Source: JAQUKH01 sp043809805
GTDB taxonomy: Bacteria; JACRDZ01; JAQUKH01
Direction of reading: 5' to 3'
Assembly (NCBI GenBank): GCA_043809805.1
Contig: JBDROR010000226.1
Span: forward strand, 1 to 12,129
Length of the DNA: 12,129 nt
In this document: piece after piece, positions 5,629-11,892 of the stretch
Layout of the letters: each line of letters begins with the position of its first letter
Position numbering within the stretch: the stretch's first letter is position 1
Made by a program: the position numbers and the translations under genes
The notes under the pieces: model-generated
What the model was told of the DNA's origin: nothing
What the model saw: the letters and a program-made list of their open reading frames with translations, nothing else
Databases searched by the model: none

Positions 5629-7074
5629 ATGTTGGATAAAAATCAAGATAAATGTGGTGTCTTTGGGATATTTGGCCATCCTGACGCAGCCAGGTTGGCT
5701 TATTTGGGGCTTTATTCGCTTCAACACCGAGGACAGGAGAGTGCTGGAATAGTTGTATCTGATGAAAAGAATGTAACTTCGCATAAAGGGATGGGGTTGG
5801 TATCGGATGTTTTTAATGAGGATATCCTAAAGAGGCTTCATGGGCATATAGCTTTGGGGCACGTTCGATATTCGACTACCGGTTCGAGTTTTTTTAAAAA
5901 TGCCCAGCCTTTGGTAGTTAATTATCACGGCGGGTCGTTGGCGGTTGCCCACAATGGCAATTTTGTGAACGCGTTAAAATTGAGAAATCAGTTGGAGAAG
6001 AGAGGGTCTATTTTCCAGTCTTCAATGGATACAGAAGTTGTAGTTCACCTTATTGCCAGTTCTAAAAAAACAGAATTTGAAAAAACAGTAATTGACGCGT
6101 TTGAAAAGGTGGAAGGCGCTTATTCTATACTTTTGATGGATGCCAAAAGACTTATAGGAATCCGCGACCCTTATGGTTTTAGGCCGCTTTGCATAGGGAA
6201 ATTAGGGCCTAGCGGCTGGATTGTTACGTCTGAAACCTGCGCGTTGGATTTAATAGGCGCTGAATATATTCGCGATGTAGAACCGGGAGAGATGGTAGTT
6301 ATTGATAAAAACGGTATTGCTTCGTTCCATCCTTTTCCCAAAAAAAAGCATGCGTTTTGCGCCTTTGAATTTATATATTTTTCCCGGCCTGATAGCAATA
6401 TTTTTGGGCAAAATGTTTATATAGTGAGAAAAAGATTGGGGAAGATGCTGGCAAAAGAGTCGCCGGCTGATGTGGATTTTGTGATTCCTGTTCCTGATTC
6501 AGGAATAAGCGCGGCTCTTGGGTTTTCTGAAGAGTCCGGAATTCCGTTTGAGACCGGTATTATACGAAATCATTATATAGGCCGCACATTTATTCAACCG
6601 CATCAGTTTATGAGAGAAGTAGGTGTTCGGGTTAAACTTAATCCGGTAAGAGAGGTTTTAGAAGGAAAAAAGATTGTTGTGGTTGATGATTCCATCGTTC
6701 GGGGGACAAGCTGTAAAAAGATTATAAAGATGTTGTATAGTGCCGGCGCGAAAGAGATCCATTTAAGAATTAGTTCTCCCCCCTCGAAACATCCTTGCTT
6801 TTATGGAATAGACACGCCGCAGCAAAAAGAGCTTATTGCTGCTAATATAGATTTGGAAGATATACGTAAATATTTAAAGGTTGATTCATTGGCATATTTA
6901 AGCATGGATGGTTTAAAAAACGCGTTGCATCCGGGAGTGGAAAATAGTTTTTGTTTTGCGTGTTTTGATGGGAAATATCCTATTGATATTCCGTGTGATT
7001 TAAAAAAATATTGTTTGGAAGAAACAATGGCGGCACGGGTCGAACAACCATTGATTGGGCAACTGGAATTTTGA
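5629..7074 (+). CDS. purF: Amidophosphoribosyltransferase (glutamine PRPP amidotransferase)
   Basis: First committed enzyme of purine synthesis: makes 5-phosphoribosylamine from PRPP and glutamine. The 481 residues start with an 8-residue propeptide, after which C9 (CGVFGIFG) becomes the N-terminal nucleophile of the Ntn glutaminase domain. The C-terminal phosphoribosyltransferase domain has the PRPP loop VVVDDSIVRGTS (350-361). Four cysteines, C244, C390, C442 and C445 (the last two in CFACFDGKYP), match the [4Fe-4S] ligands of the Bacillus-type enzyme, so it should be oxygen-labile and made as a proenzyme. The frame start fits the leaderless promoter. ribD follows after 4 nt, which places purine and riboflavin synthesis in one transcript. 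Both pathways depend on the GTP pool. Confidence 0.97.
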   Translation: MLDKNQDKCGVFGIFGHPDAARLAYLGLYSLQHRGQESAGIVVSDEKNVTSHKGMGLVSDVFNEDILKRLHGHIALGHVRYSTTGSSFFKNAQPLVVNYHGGSLAVAHNGNFVNALKLRNQLEKRGSIFQSSMDTEVVVHLIASSKKTEFEKTVIDAFEKVEGAYSILLMDAKRLIGIRDPYGFRPLCIGKLGPSGWIVTSETCALDLIGAEYIRDVEPGEMVVIDKNGIASFHPFPKKKHAFCAFEFIYFSRPDSNIFGQNVYIVRKRLGKMLAKESPADVDFVIPVPDSGISAALGFSEESGIPFETGIIRNHYIGRTFIQPHQFMREVGVRVKLNPVREVLEGKKIVVVDDSIVRGTSCKKIIKMLYSAGAKEIHLRISSPPSKHPCFYGIDTPQQKELIAANIDLEDIRKYLKVDSLAYLSMDGLKNALHPGVENSFCFACFDGKYPIDIPCDLKKYCLEETMAARVEQPLIGQLEF

Positions 7075-7078
7075 TATT

Positions 7079-8221
7079 ATGAATGACATTTATATGTGCG
7101 AGGCGTTGTCCCTGGCTGAAAGGGGAAGTGGTTATACCAGCCCCAATCCAGTGGTAGGGGCAATTTTAGTTAAGGATGGGAAAATTATCGGCAGAGGGTA
7201 TCATGAACGTTTTGGCGGAAACCATGCGGAGGTTAATGCTATAATATCCGCAGGTGATTCAGTTAGAGGGGCGGCCCTTTTTGTAAATTTAGAACCGTGC
7301 AATCATTTTGGCCGGACGCCTCCCTGCACAGACATGATAATTAAATCCGGAATAAAAGAGGTTATAATTGCGCATAAAGATCCAAATCCGATAGTTAATG
7401 GAAAAGGAATTGAAAGGCTTCGTAAAGCGGGCATAAAAGTAAAGGTTGGAGTATTGGGAGAGAAGGCGAAGCTTTTAAATGAAATTTACCTGAAATTTAT
7501 TACACAAAAAAGGCCGTTTGTTATTTTGAAGGCGGGGGTAAGCCTTGATGGCAAAATTGCCGCCAGGGGTGGGGATTCAAAGTGGATAACAAGCGGGGAA
7601 TCGCGGGATTATGTTTATTCTTTGCGGAGTAAAACAGATGCCGTGTTGGTTGGCATAAAAACCGTACTTTTTGATAATCCATATTTGACATCTCACGGGA
7701 AGGGAACTAAAAAAAATCCCAGCAAAGTTATTCTTGATACACGGGGTAGAATCCCCCTTGATTCTAATGTTTTTAAAGAAATCCCCCTTAATCCCCCTTC
7801 CTGCCTACCGCAGGCAGGTTTCAAGGGGGAAAGAGGGGGATTGATTGTTGTCACCACCGATCTGGCTTCTAAGTCGAAAGTTAAAAAGATAGAAAAAATG
7901 GGCGCGGAAGTTTTGTTTGTCAGGAAAGTTAGAAATAGAATTAATCTGGATGAACTTTTAGAAAAATTAGGAGAAAAGAATATTACAAGTTTATTGGTTG
8001 AAGGTGGAAGCGAGGTAAACGGCTCTTTTTTTGATTCTAGATTAATTGATAAGGTATTGTTTTTTATAAGCCCTATAATTATTGGCGGAAAGGAAGCGTA
8101 CAGTTCAGTGGGAGGCAATGGAATAAACGCGTTGAGAGACGCGATTAAATTAAAAGATGTGACTGTTAGACAAATTGGACGGGATTATTTTTTTGAAGGA
8201 TATCCCGAATATAGTTGTTAG
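7079..8221 (+). CDS. ribD: Bifunctional riboflavin biosynthesis deaminase/reductase, with palindromic insertion
   Basis: Deaminates and then reduces the pyrimidine intermediate made from GTP by the RibA reaction, using NADPH. The N-terminal deaminase domain has the zinc site H49-A-E51 and PCNHFGRTPPC (73-83, ligands C74 and C83). The C-terminal reductase domain starts near 147 (PFVILKAGVSLDGKIA) and includes LLVEGGSEVNGSF (305-317). Residues 235-254 are an extra proline- and glycine-rich stretch encoded by an in-frame inverted repeat, placed between the VLDTRGRIPLDSNVF and LIVVTT segments. The 380-residue length fits about 360 plus this insert. ATG 7079 aligns with the family start and lies 4 nt after the purF stop. 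The stop codon lies in repeat B. Confidence 0.96.
   Translation: MNDIYMCEALSLAERGSGYTSPNPVVGAILVKDGKIIGRGYHERFGGNHAEVNAIISAGDSVRGAALFVNLEPCNHFGRTPPCTDMIIKSGIKEVIIAHKDPNPIVNGKGIERLRKAGIKVKVGVLGEKAKLLNEIYLKFITQKRPFVILKAGVSLDGKIAARGGDSKWITSGESRDYVYSLRSKTDAVLVGIKTVLFDNPYLTSHGKGTKKNPSKVILDTRGRIPLDSNVFKEIPLNPPSCLPQAGFKGERGGLIVVTTDLASKSKVKKIEKMGAEVLFVRKVRNRINLDELLEKLGEKNITSLLVEGGSEVNGSFFDSRLIDKVLFFISPIIIGGKEAYSSVGGNGINALRDAIKLKDVTVRQIGRDYFFEGYPEYSC
7780..7842 (+). repeat. 63-nt palindromic element inserted in frame in ribD
   Basis: AATCCCCCTTAATCCCCCTT, then the self-complementary core CCTGCCTACCGCAGGCAGG, then a matching G-rich arm ending in GGGGGATT at 7842. The arms pair imperfectly over the whole length. 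At 63 nt it keeps the reading frame and encodes 20 extra residues without a stop. It resembles in design the Rickettsia palindromic elements found inside genes, though I claim no sequence relation. The C-rich arms also resemble the gpmI leader palindrome. Confidence 0.8.
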
Positions 8222-8273
8222 TTGTCAGTTGTTAGTTGTCAGTAGGAATCTGAAAACTGAAAACTGAAAACTA
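8213..8273. repeat. Heptamer-periodic inverted repeat B (after ribD)
   Basis: Four 7-nt words alternating AGTTGTT and AGTTGTC (8213-8240) face three CTGAAAA words (8250-8270). The arms 8219-8242 and 8250-8273 pair at 20 of 24 positions over a 7-nt loop. The ribD stop TAG (8219-8221) and its last codons are inside the first words. The element ends 2 nt before the GGAG Shine-Dalgarno of ribE. It could form an mRNA hairpin between ribD and ribE, and it lacks a terminator T-tract. Confidence 0.85.
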
Positions 8274-8289
8274 TTGGAGCACAGCGACT

Positions 8290-8910
8290 ATGTTCACCGG
8301 CATTATTGAAGAAATAGGCAAAGTAAAGAAAATCGGGAATAACAAGTTAATAATAGAATTTAATAAAATTTCCAATATTAACCTTGGGGACAGCATTGCT
8401 GTAAATGGAGTGTGTCTGACTGTTCAGGATTTCGGGGGAGATTTTTTTGAATCAAGTGTAATGCCTGTGACCTGGCAGAAGACGAGTTTCAGCTGTTTAA
8501 AAATACGGGATAAAGTAAATCTGGAAAGGGCGGTAAAGCCTGAGGGATTTATGGGCGGCCATTTTGTGCTGGGGCATGTTGATGGAATAGGGAAAGTACT
8601 TAAAAAAAACAGAGATTCCAATGCGGTGCGTTTGACTATCGCCTTTCCGAAGGAATTATCATGTTATTTTGTCCGGCAGGGGCCGGTAAGTGTTGACGGG
8701 GTGAGTTTAACTATTGCGGAGCTTGGAAAGGATTTTTTTGTTGTGTCGTTGGTTGCTCAGACGATTAAAACAACGAACTTGGGAAATAGGAAAGAAGGGG
8801 ATATTCTAAACCTTGAGGTGGATATTTTGGCGAAGTATGTTAAGAAAATGTTGTCACAAAAAGAGGGGAAAGTAATTGATTCGGATTTTCTAAAGAGTTG
8901 TGGATATTGA
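8290..8910 (+). CDS. ribE: Riboflavin synthase, alpha subunit
   Basis: Last step of the pathway: dismutates two molecules of 6,7-dimethyl-8-ribityllumazine into riboflavin and the pyrimidine precursor. The protein begins with the diagnostic MFTGIIEEIG. It has two homologous lumazine-binding barrels: the first with DSIAVNGVCLTV and GGHFVLGHVDG, the second with GPVSVDGVSLTI and GDILNLEVDILAKYV. The 206-residue length is normal. In the second barrel the usual IPHT-like stretch reads VAQT, a modest deviation. GGAG (8276-8279) lies 10 nt before the ATG. Repeat B separates it from ribD. The antitoxin follows with its own strong Shine-Dalgarno directly after the ribE stop. The gene is named ribC in some species. 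Confidence 0.96.
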   Translation: MFTGIIEEIGKVKKIGNNKLIIEFNKISNINLGDSIAVNGVCLTVQDFGGDFFESSVMPVTWQKTSFSCLKIRDKVNLERAVKPEGFMGGHFVLGHVDGIGKVLKKNRDSNAVRLTIAFPKELSCYFVRQGPVSVDGVSLTIAELGKDFFVVSLVAQTIKTTNLGNRKEGDILNLEVDILAKYVKKMLSQKEGKVIDSDFLKSCGY

Positions 8911-8912
8911 GA

Positions 8913-8919
8913 AAGGAGG
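8913..8919 (+). promoter_or_regulatory. Strong Shine-Dalgarno of antitoxin
   Basis: AAGGAGG stands just after the ribE stop and about 7 nt before ATG 8927. It decides the antitoxin start against an upstream in-frame GTG (8900) that overlaps ribE. It is among the best ribosome binding sites in the window, in keeping with high antitoxin synthesis, while the toxin has none of its own and depends on coupling. Confidence 0.75.
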
Positions 8920-8926
8920 GAAAGGT

Positions 8927-9157
8927 ATGCCGTCATTATTGCAAGAAATTGAGGGTAAAGTGAACAATTTATCTATTGAGAAACGTGCTGAATTGGTTCA
9001 CAAACTTATTGTAAATCTAGATAGTGAAGTGGATAAAGATTTTGAAAAAGCTTGGGATGAGGAAATAGAAAAACGTATAAAAGAAATTAAATCTGGTAAA
9101 GCTGATGGAAGACCTGCATACGAAATACTTGCAGAGATACGAGCAAAATATTTATGA
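8927..9157 (+). CDS. Antitoxin of type II toxin-antitoxin pair (addiction module component family)
   Basis: A 76-residue acidic helical protein matching the putative addiction-module component family (TIGR02574/PF09720 type). An N-terminal LSIEKRAELVHKLIVNLD segment corresponds to the conserved L-x-x-x-ER-x-EL-x-x-x-L-x-x-SLD. It is followed by a W-x-E-E-I-x-x-R helix (AWDEEIEKRIKEIKSGK) and a C-terminal toxin-contact tail (PAYEILAEIRAKYL). Its stop overlaps the start of the toxin gene by 4 nt (ATGA). It should bind and neutralise that toxin and be cleared by proteases. No separate promoter is obvious, so it is probably transcribed with the riboflavin genes. The family call rests on motif memory, not on a search. 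Confidence 0.85.
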   Translation: MPSLLQEIEGKVNNLSIEKRAELVHKLIVNLDSEVDKDFEKAWDEEIEKRIKEIKSGKADGRPAYEILAEIRAKYL

Positions 9158-9450
9158 AAAATGTTGTTATTCATAGCGAAGCCGAGCTTGAATTATGGCA
9201 AGCCGTGGATTTTTATGAAACAAGATATACTGGTTTAGGATTGGATTTTGAGAAAGAAGTAAGTCGGGCGCTATCTAAAATTCAAGAAAATCCTGAAAGA
9301 TGGTCAACAAAAAAACATGGAGCAAGATGTTGTTTGCTTTATAGATTTCCATATATTATTTATTATATAGAACTTCAAGATGTGATCTGGATAGTTTCTA
9401 TAGCACATACCAGGCGTAAACCGTATTATTGGCGTAGTCGTATAAAATAA
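9154..9450 (+). CDS. RelE/ParE-family toxin
   Basis: A 98-residue basic protein of the RelE/ParE superfamily. It starts with a beta strand (VVIHSEAELELWQAVDFYE), then a helix with the typical GLG-x-x-F-x-x-E-V segment, a PERW (or P-x-x-x) turn, the CLLYRFPYIIYYIE strands where the family has R-x-L-x-x-FPY-x-I-x-Y, and the C-terminal I-A-H-x-RR-x-P-x-YW signature (IAHTRRKPYYW). The RRFPY-like core and the H-RR-YW end are strong marks. The start overlaps the antitoxin stop. Such toxins either cleave ribosome-bound mRNA or poison gyrase; I cannot say which. ribBA follows after 12 nt. Confidence 0.9.
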   Translation: MKNVVIHSEAELELWQAVDFYETRYTGLGLDFEKEVSRALSKIQENPERWSTKKHGARCCLLYRFPYIIYYIELQDVIWIVSIAHTRRKPYYWRSRIK

Positions 9451-9462
9451 AGAGTGGAAAAT

Positions 9463-10665
9463 ATGAAATTTAATACCATTCACGAAGCAATAGAGGACAT
9501 AAAAAAAGGGAAATTGGTCATTGTTGTTGATGATAAAAACAGGGAAAATGAAGGTGACCTTGTAATGGGCGCTGAGAAGGTTACGCCGGCCGCGATTAAT
9601 TGTATGATTAAATACGGGCGCGGCCTTGTTTGCATGCCGTTAAAAGGAAAAAGACTGGATGTTTTGAAATTACCCGCGATGGTACCGGATAATACAGACC
9701 ATTTGGAGACAGCATTTACTGTGTCGGTTGACGCGAAAAAAGGAATATCAACGGGTATTTCCCCGCATGACAGGGCGGTAACGATAAAGGCCGCGATTGA
9801 TTCTAGCGCGCGGCCTTCTGACTTAGTTCGTCCGGGCCATATTTTCCCTTTAAGGGCAAAAGATGGCGGAGTGTTAACCCGCGCCGGGCATACTGAGGCA
9901 TCTGTTGATTTAGCTGTTTTGGCCGGGTTGTATCCCGCGGGGGTGATATGTGAGATAATAAATGAAGATGGGACAATGTGCTGCGGCGAGGCGCTTTTTA
10001 AATTCGCGAAAAAACATAGATTAAAGTTTATCACAATCGCGGATTTAATACATTACAAACAGAGGATGGAAAAATTAGTCAAACGGATTACAGAAACAAA
10101 GTTCCCAACAAGGTTTGGAGATTTTAAATTAATTCTTTATGGCACAAGTATCGATAACAAAAATCATTTGGCGCTTGTTAAGGGCAAATTAGATTCAAAA
10201 AAAGAAATAATGGTTCGTGTGCATTCGGAGTGTCTGACGGGGGATTTATTTCATTCTCTAAGATGTGATTGCGGCGGGCAGTTGGAAAAATCTTTGGAGA
10301 TGATAAACAGGGAAGGACGCGGCGTATTTTTGTATATGCGTCAGGAGGGCCGAGGGATTGGACTTGTCAATAAATTAAAGGCTTATACTTTACAGGATAA
10401 AGGGGTTGATACGGTTGAAGCGAATAGACTTTTGGGATTTGAGCCGGATTTACGGGAATATGGAATAGGCGCCCAAATTTTAGCGGACTTGGGATTAAAG
10501 AATATAAAACTTTTAACTAATAATCCTAAAAAGATTATAGGATTAGAAGGCTATGGATTGACGGTGACTGAGAGGGTTCCCATAGAAATGGAGACTACGG
10601 AACATAATGTCAAATATTTAAAGACGAAAAGGGAAAAGATGGGACATCTGTTAAAAATACCGTAA
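9463..10665 (+). CDS. ribBA: Bifunctional 3,4-dihydroxy-2-butanone-4-phosphate synthase / GTP cyclohydrolase II
   Basis: Makes both riboflavin precursors. The N-terminal RibB domain (about 1-200) turns ribulose 5-phosphate into dihydroxybutanone phosphate. The C-terminal RibA domain opens GTP. RibB marks are DDKNRENEGDLV (23-34) and AGHTEASVDLAVLAG (141-155). RibA marks are the zinc cysteines C257, C268 and C270 (ECLTGDLFHSLRCDCGGQL), EGRGIGL (295-301) and LLTNNPKK (350-357). The ATG at 9463 is chosen over GTG 9454 because AAAGAGTGG precedes it at a reasonable distance and the family starts F-x-x-I-x-x-AI. At 400 residues it is typical. The TAA stop is inside repeat C. The toxin gene lies immediately upstream. 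Confidence 0.97.
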   Translation: MKFNTIHEAIEDIKKGKLVIVVDDKNRENEGDLVMGAEKVTPAAINCMIKYGRGLVCMPLKGKRLDVLKLPAMVPDNTDHLETAFTVSVDAKKGISTGISPHDRAVTIKAAIDSSARPSDLVRPGHIFPLRAKDGGVLTRAGHTEASVDLAVLAGLYPAGVICEIINEDGTMCCGEALFKFAKKHRLKFITIADLIHYKQRMEKLVKRITETKFPTRFGDFKLILYGTSIDNKNHLALVKGKLDSKKEIMVRVHSECLTGDLFHSLRCDCGGQLEKSLEMINREGRGVFLYMRQEGRGIGLVNKLKAYTLQDKGVDTVEANRLLGFEPDLREYGIGAQILADLGLKNIKLLTNNPKKIIGLEGYGLTVTERVPIEMETTEHNVKYLKTKREKMGHLLKIP

Positions 10666-10744
10666 AACGTAAAACGTTAAACGTAAAACGTAAAAAGCAA
10701 ATAAAACGTTCTTACATTTCACGTTTAACGTTTCACGTTTTACG
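10661..10744. repeat. Heptamer-periodic inverted repeat C (after ribBA)
   Basis: Five 7-nt words, CGTAAAA or CGTTAAA (10661-10695), face four complementary words TTTCACG, TTTAACG, TTTCACG and TTTTACG (10717-10744). Arms 10661-10688 and 10717-10744 pair at 26 of 28 positions, including the odd TTAA word in register. The ribBA stop TAA (10663-10665) is in the first word. The element ends 8 nt before the ribH Shine-Dalgarno. It is the cleanest of the three heptamer elements and would form a long AT-rich hairpin in the mRNA. Confidence 0.9.
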
Positions 10745-10767
10745 TATTCAACAAAGGAGGAAAAATC

Positions 10768-11235
10768 ATGGCAGAAATAATTTCCGGAAATTTGATCGCG
10801 GGAAAGAAGAGATTTGGATTAGTTGTAAGCCGTTTTAATGAATTCATTAGCAAAAGCCTTTTAGAGGGAGCGGTGGATACTTTAATCCGGCATGGCGCGG
10901 ATGATAAGGATATCAAGATTGTATGGGTTCCGGGGGCGTTTGAAATTTCATACGCGGCAAAACAGTTAATTAAAACAAACAAGTTTGATGCTGTTATTTG
11001 TCTTGGGACGATTATCCGGGGTGGAACTCCGCATTTTGACTATATCGCGAACGAGGTATCAAAGGGCATTTCTCATTTGTCCTTGCACAGTGATACTCCA
11101 GTGATTTATGGAGTTATAACTTCTGATAATCTGGAACAGGCGATTGAACGCGCGGGAACTAAGTCCGGTAACCGCGGCAGGGACGCAGCGTTGACAGCGA
11201 TTGAGATGGCGAATCTGTACCAGCAAATAAAATAG
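10768..11235 (+). CDS. ribH: 6,7-dimethyl-8-ribityllumazine synthase
   Basis: Condenses dihydroxybutanone phosphate from RibBA with the ribityl-pyrimidine from the RibD branch, forming the lumazine used by RibE. In many bacteria it assembles into a 60-subunit icosahedral shell. The 155 residues show the family course: FGLVVSRFNEFISKSLLEGA, VPGAFEISYAAKQL (substrate loop), CLGTIIRGGTPHFDYI with the catalytic His region, PVIYGVITSDNLEQAIERAGTKSGNRGRDAAL. AAAGGAGG (10753-10760) sits 7 nt before the ATG. Repeat C lies just upstream, so ribH has a strong ribosome binding site after a possible mRNA hairpin. nusB follows after 26 nt, a common bacterial order. Confidence 0.97.
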   Translation: MAEIISGNLIAGKKRFGLVVSRFNEFISKSLLEGAVDTLIRHGADDKDIKIVWVPGAFEISYAAKQLIKTNKFDAVICLGTIIRGGTPHFDYIANEVSKGISHLSLHSDTPVIYGVITSDNLEQAIERAGTKSGNRGRDAALTAIEMANLYQQIK

Positions 11236-11261
11236 GTCATATAGGTTATATTAAAGGTATT

Positions 11262-11672
11262 ATGGGAAAAAGACGTAAGGCGCGTGAATTAGCTGTAGAA
11301 CTTCTTTTTATGACAGATGTTGTTGATGAAAACGCGGATGATTCTGTAAAAAATTATTTGCGGTCTCAGAAAATTTTATCCGATGTGAAAGAGTTTGCTT
11401 TGAAATTAAAAGATGGTGTGATACAACATAAAGAAAGTCTGGATGAAATTATTTCTAAAACTGCGAAAAACTGGGAAATAAGCAGGATGTCCATCATTGA
11501 TAGAAGTATTTTACGAATGGCGACTTTTGAGTTTTTATATTTAAAAGAGGCGTCTGTCAAAGTAATAATAAATGAGGCTATTGAGGTTGCCAAAGAATAT
11601 TCGACAGAGGAATCAGGTCGGTTTATAAATGGGATTTTGGATGAAATTATGAAAAAGGGGGATGAAGATTAA
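11262..11672 (+). CDS. nusB: Transcription antitermination factor NusB
   Basis: All-helical RNA-binding protein that, with NusE (S10), binds boxA in rRNA leaders and keeps transcription from terminating. The 136-residue protein has the RRKARELAVELLFMTD start, a NWEISRMSIIDRSILRMATFEFLY core (W-x-x-x-R-x-x-x-IDR-x-ILR-x-A-x-xE) and the VIINEAIEVAKEYSTEESGRFINGILDEI end, all diagnostic. A weak AAAGG lies about 4 nt before the ATG. It follows ribH, as in many genomes. A 9-nt near-tandem duplication (ATAGGTCAT/ATAGGTTAT, 11232-11249) sits between the two and includes the ribH stop. The nested repeat block starts 6 nt after its stop. No intrinsic terminator with a T-tract is seen. Confidence 0.97.
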   Translation: MGKRRKARELAVELLFMTDVVDENADDSVKNYLRSQKILSDVKEFALKLKDGVIQHKESLDEIISKTAKNWEISRMSIIDRSILRMATFEFLYLKEASVKVIINEAIEVAKEYSTEESGRFINGILDEIMKKGDED

Positions 11673-11678
11673 AGATAT

Positions 11679-11864
11679 TGTCATTCCGAGCGGTCCTTTG
11701 TCATTCCGAGCGGGAGCGAGGAATCTGTTGTAGGGGCGCAATTTATTGCGCCCAGAAATCAGGGCGTGATAAATCACGCCCCTACGGGGGAAAGATTTCT
11801 CCCTTTGGTCGAAATGACAAAATTGTATGGTCGGGTTGTCATTCCGAAGCGAAGCGAGGAATCT
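11679..11864. repeat. Nested repeat block with REPIN-like core
   Basis: The core is two inverted GTAG hairpins. Unit 1 (11730-11753) is GTAGG plus a GGGCGCAA/TTGCGCCC stem with a TTTA loop. Unit 2 (11762-11785, minus strand) is GTAGG plus a GGGCGTGA/TCACGCCC stem with TAAA as the plus-strand loop. The stem bases differ between units but stay paired. The core lies between inverted arms of a second family: TGTCATTCCGAGCG...GAATCT at 11699-11726 and its degenerate complement at 11793-11819. A truncated direct copy is at 11679-11699 and a full one at 11837-11864. It fills the 220-nt gap between nusB and the cytochrome gene, and I see no gene in it. Confidence 0.85.
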
Positions 11865-11892
11865 TATACTGACAAGTTACGGGAATTTTCAT

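Noticed and set aside
7055..7078. Earlier TTG start for ribD at 7055
   Set aside because: It overlaps purF and adds residues not typical of RibD. ATG 7079 aligns with the family start.
7693..8118. Long antisense frame within ribD
   Set aside because: It is a shadow of the ribD coding frame. The same applies to the antisense or offset frames in gpmI, ribBA, pgsA, purF and nusB.
8213..8273. CRISPR array
   Set aside because: The repeated words are 7 nt, have no spacers and form inverted arms, and there are no cas genes.
8900..8926. GTG start for the antitoxin at 8900
   Set aside because: It lies within ribE. The strong AGGAGG directly before ATG 8927 decides for the shorter form.
11842..11870. 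Possible promoter for the cytochrome gene (TTCCGA-N17-TATACT)
   Set aside because: The -10 box is good but the -35 matches only half of the consensus, and the -35 lies inside the repeat copy. It is too weak to list as a feature.
11678..11872. Open frame of 64 codons after nusB
   Set aside because: It lies wholly in the nested repeat block and its residues simply translate repeat words. It has no Shine-Dalgarno or family resemblance.
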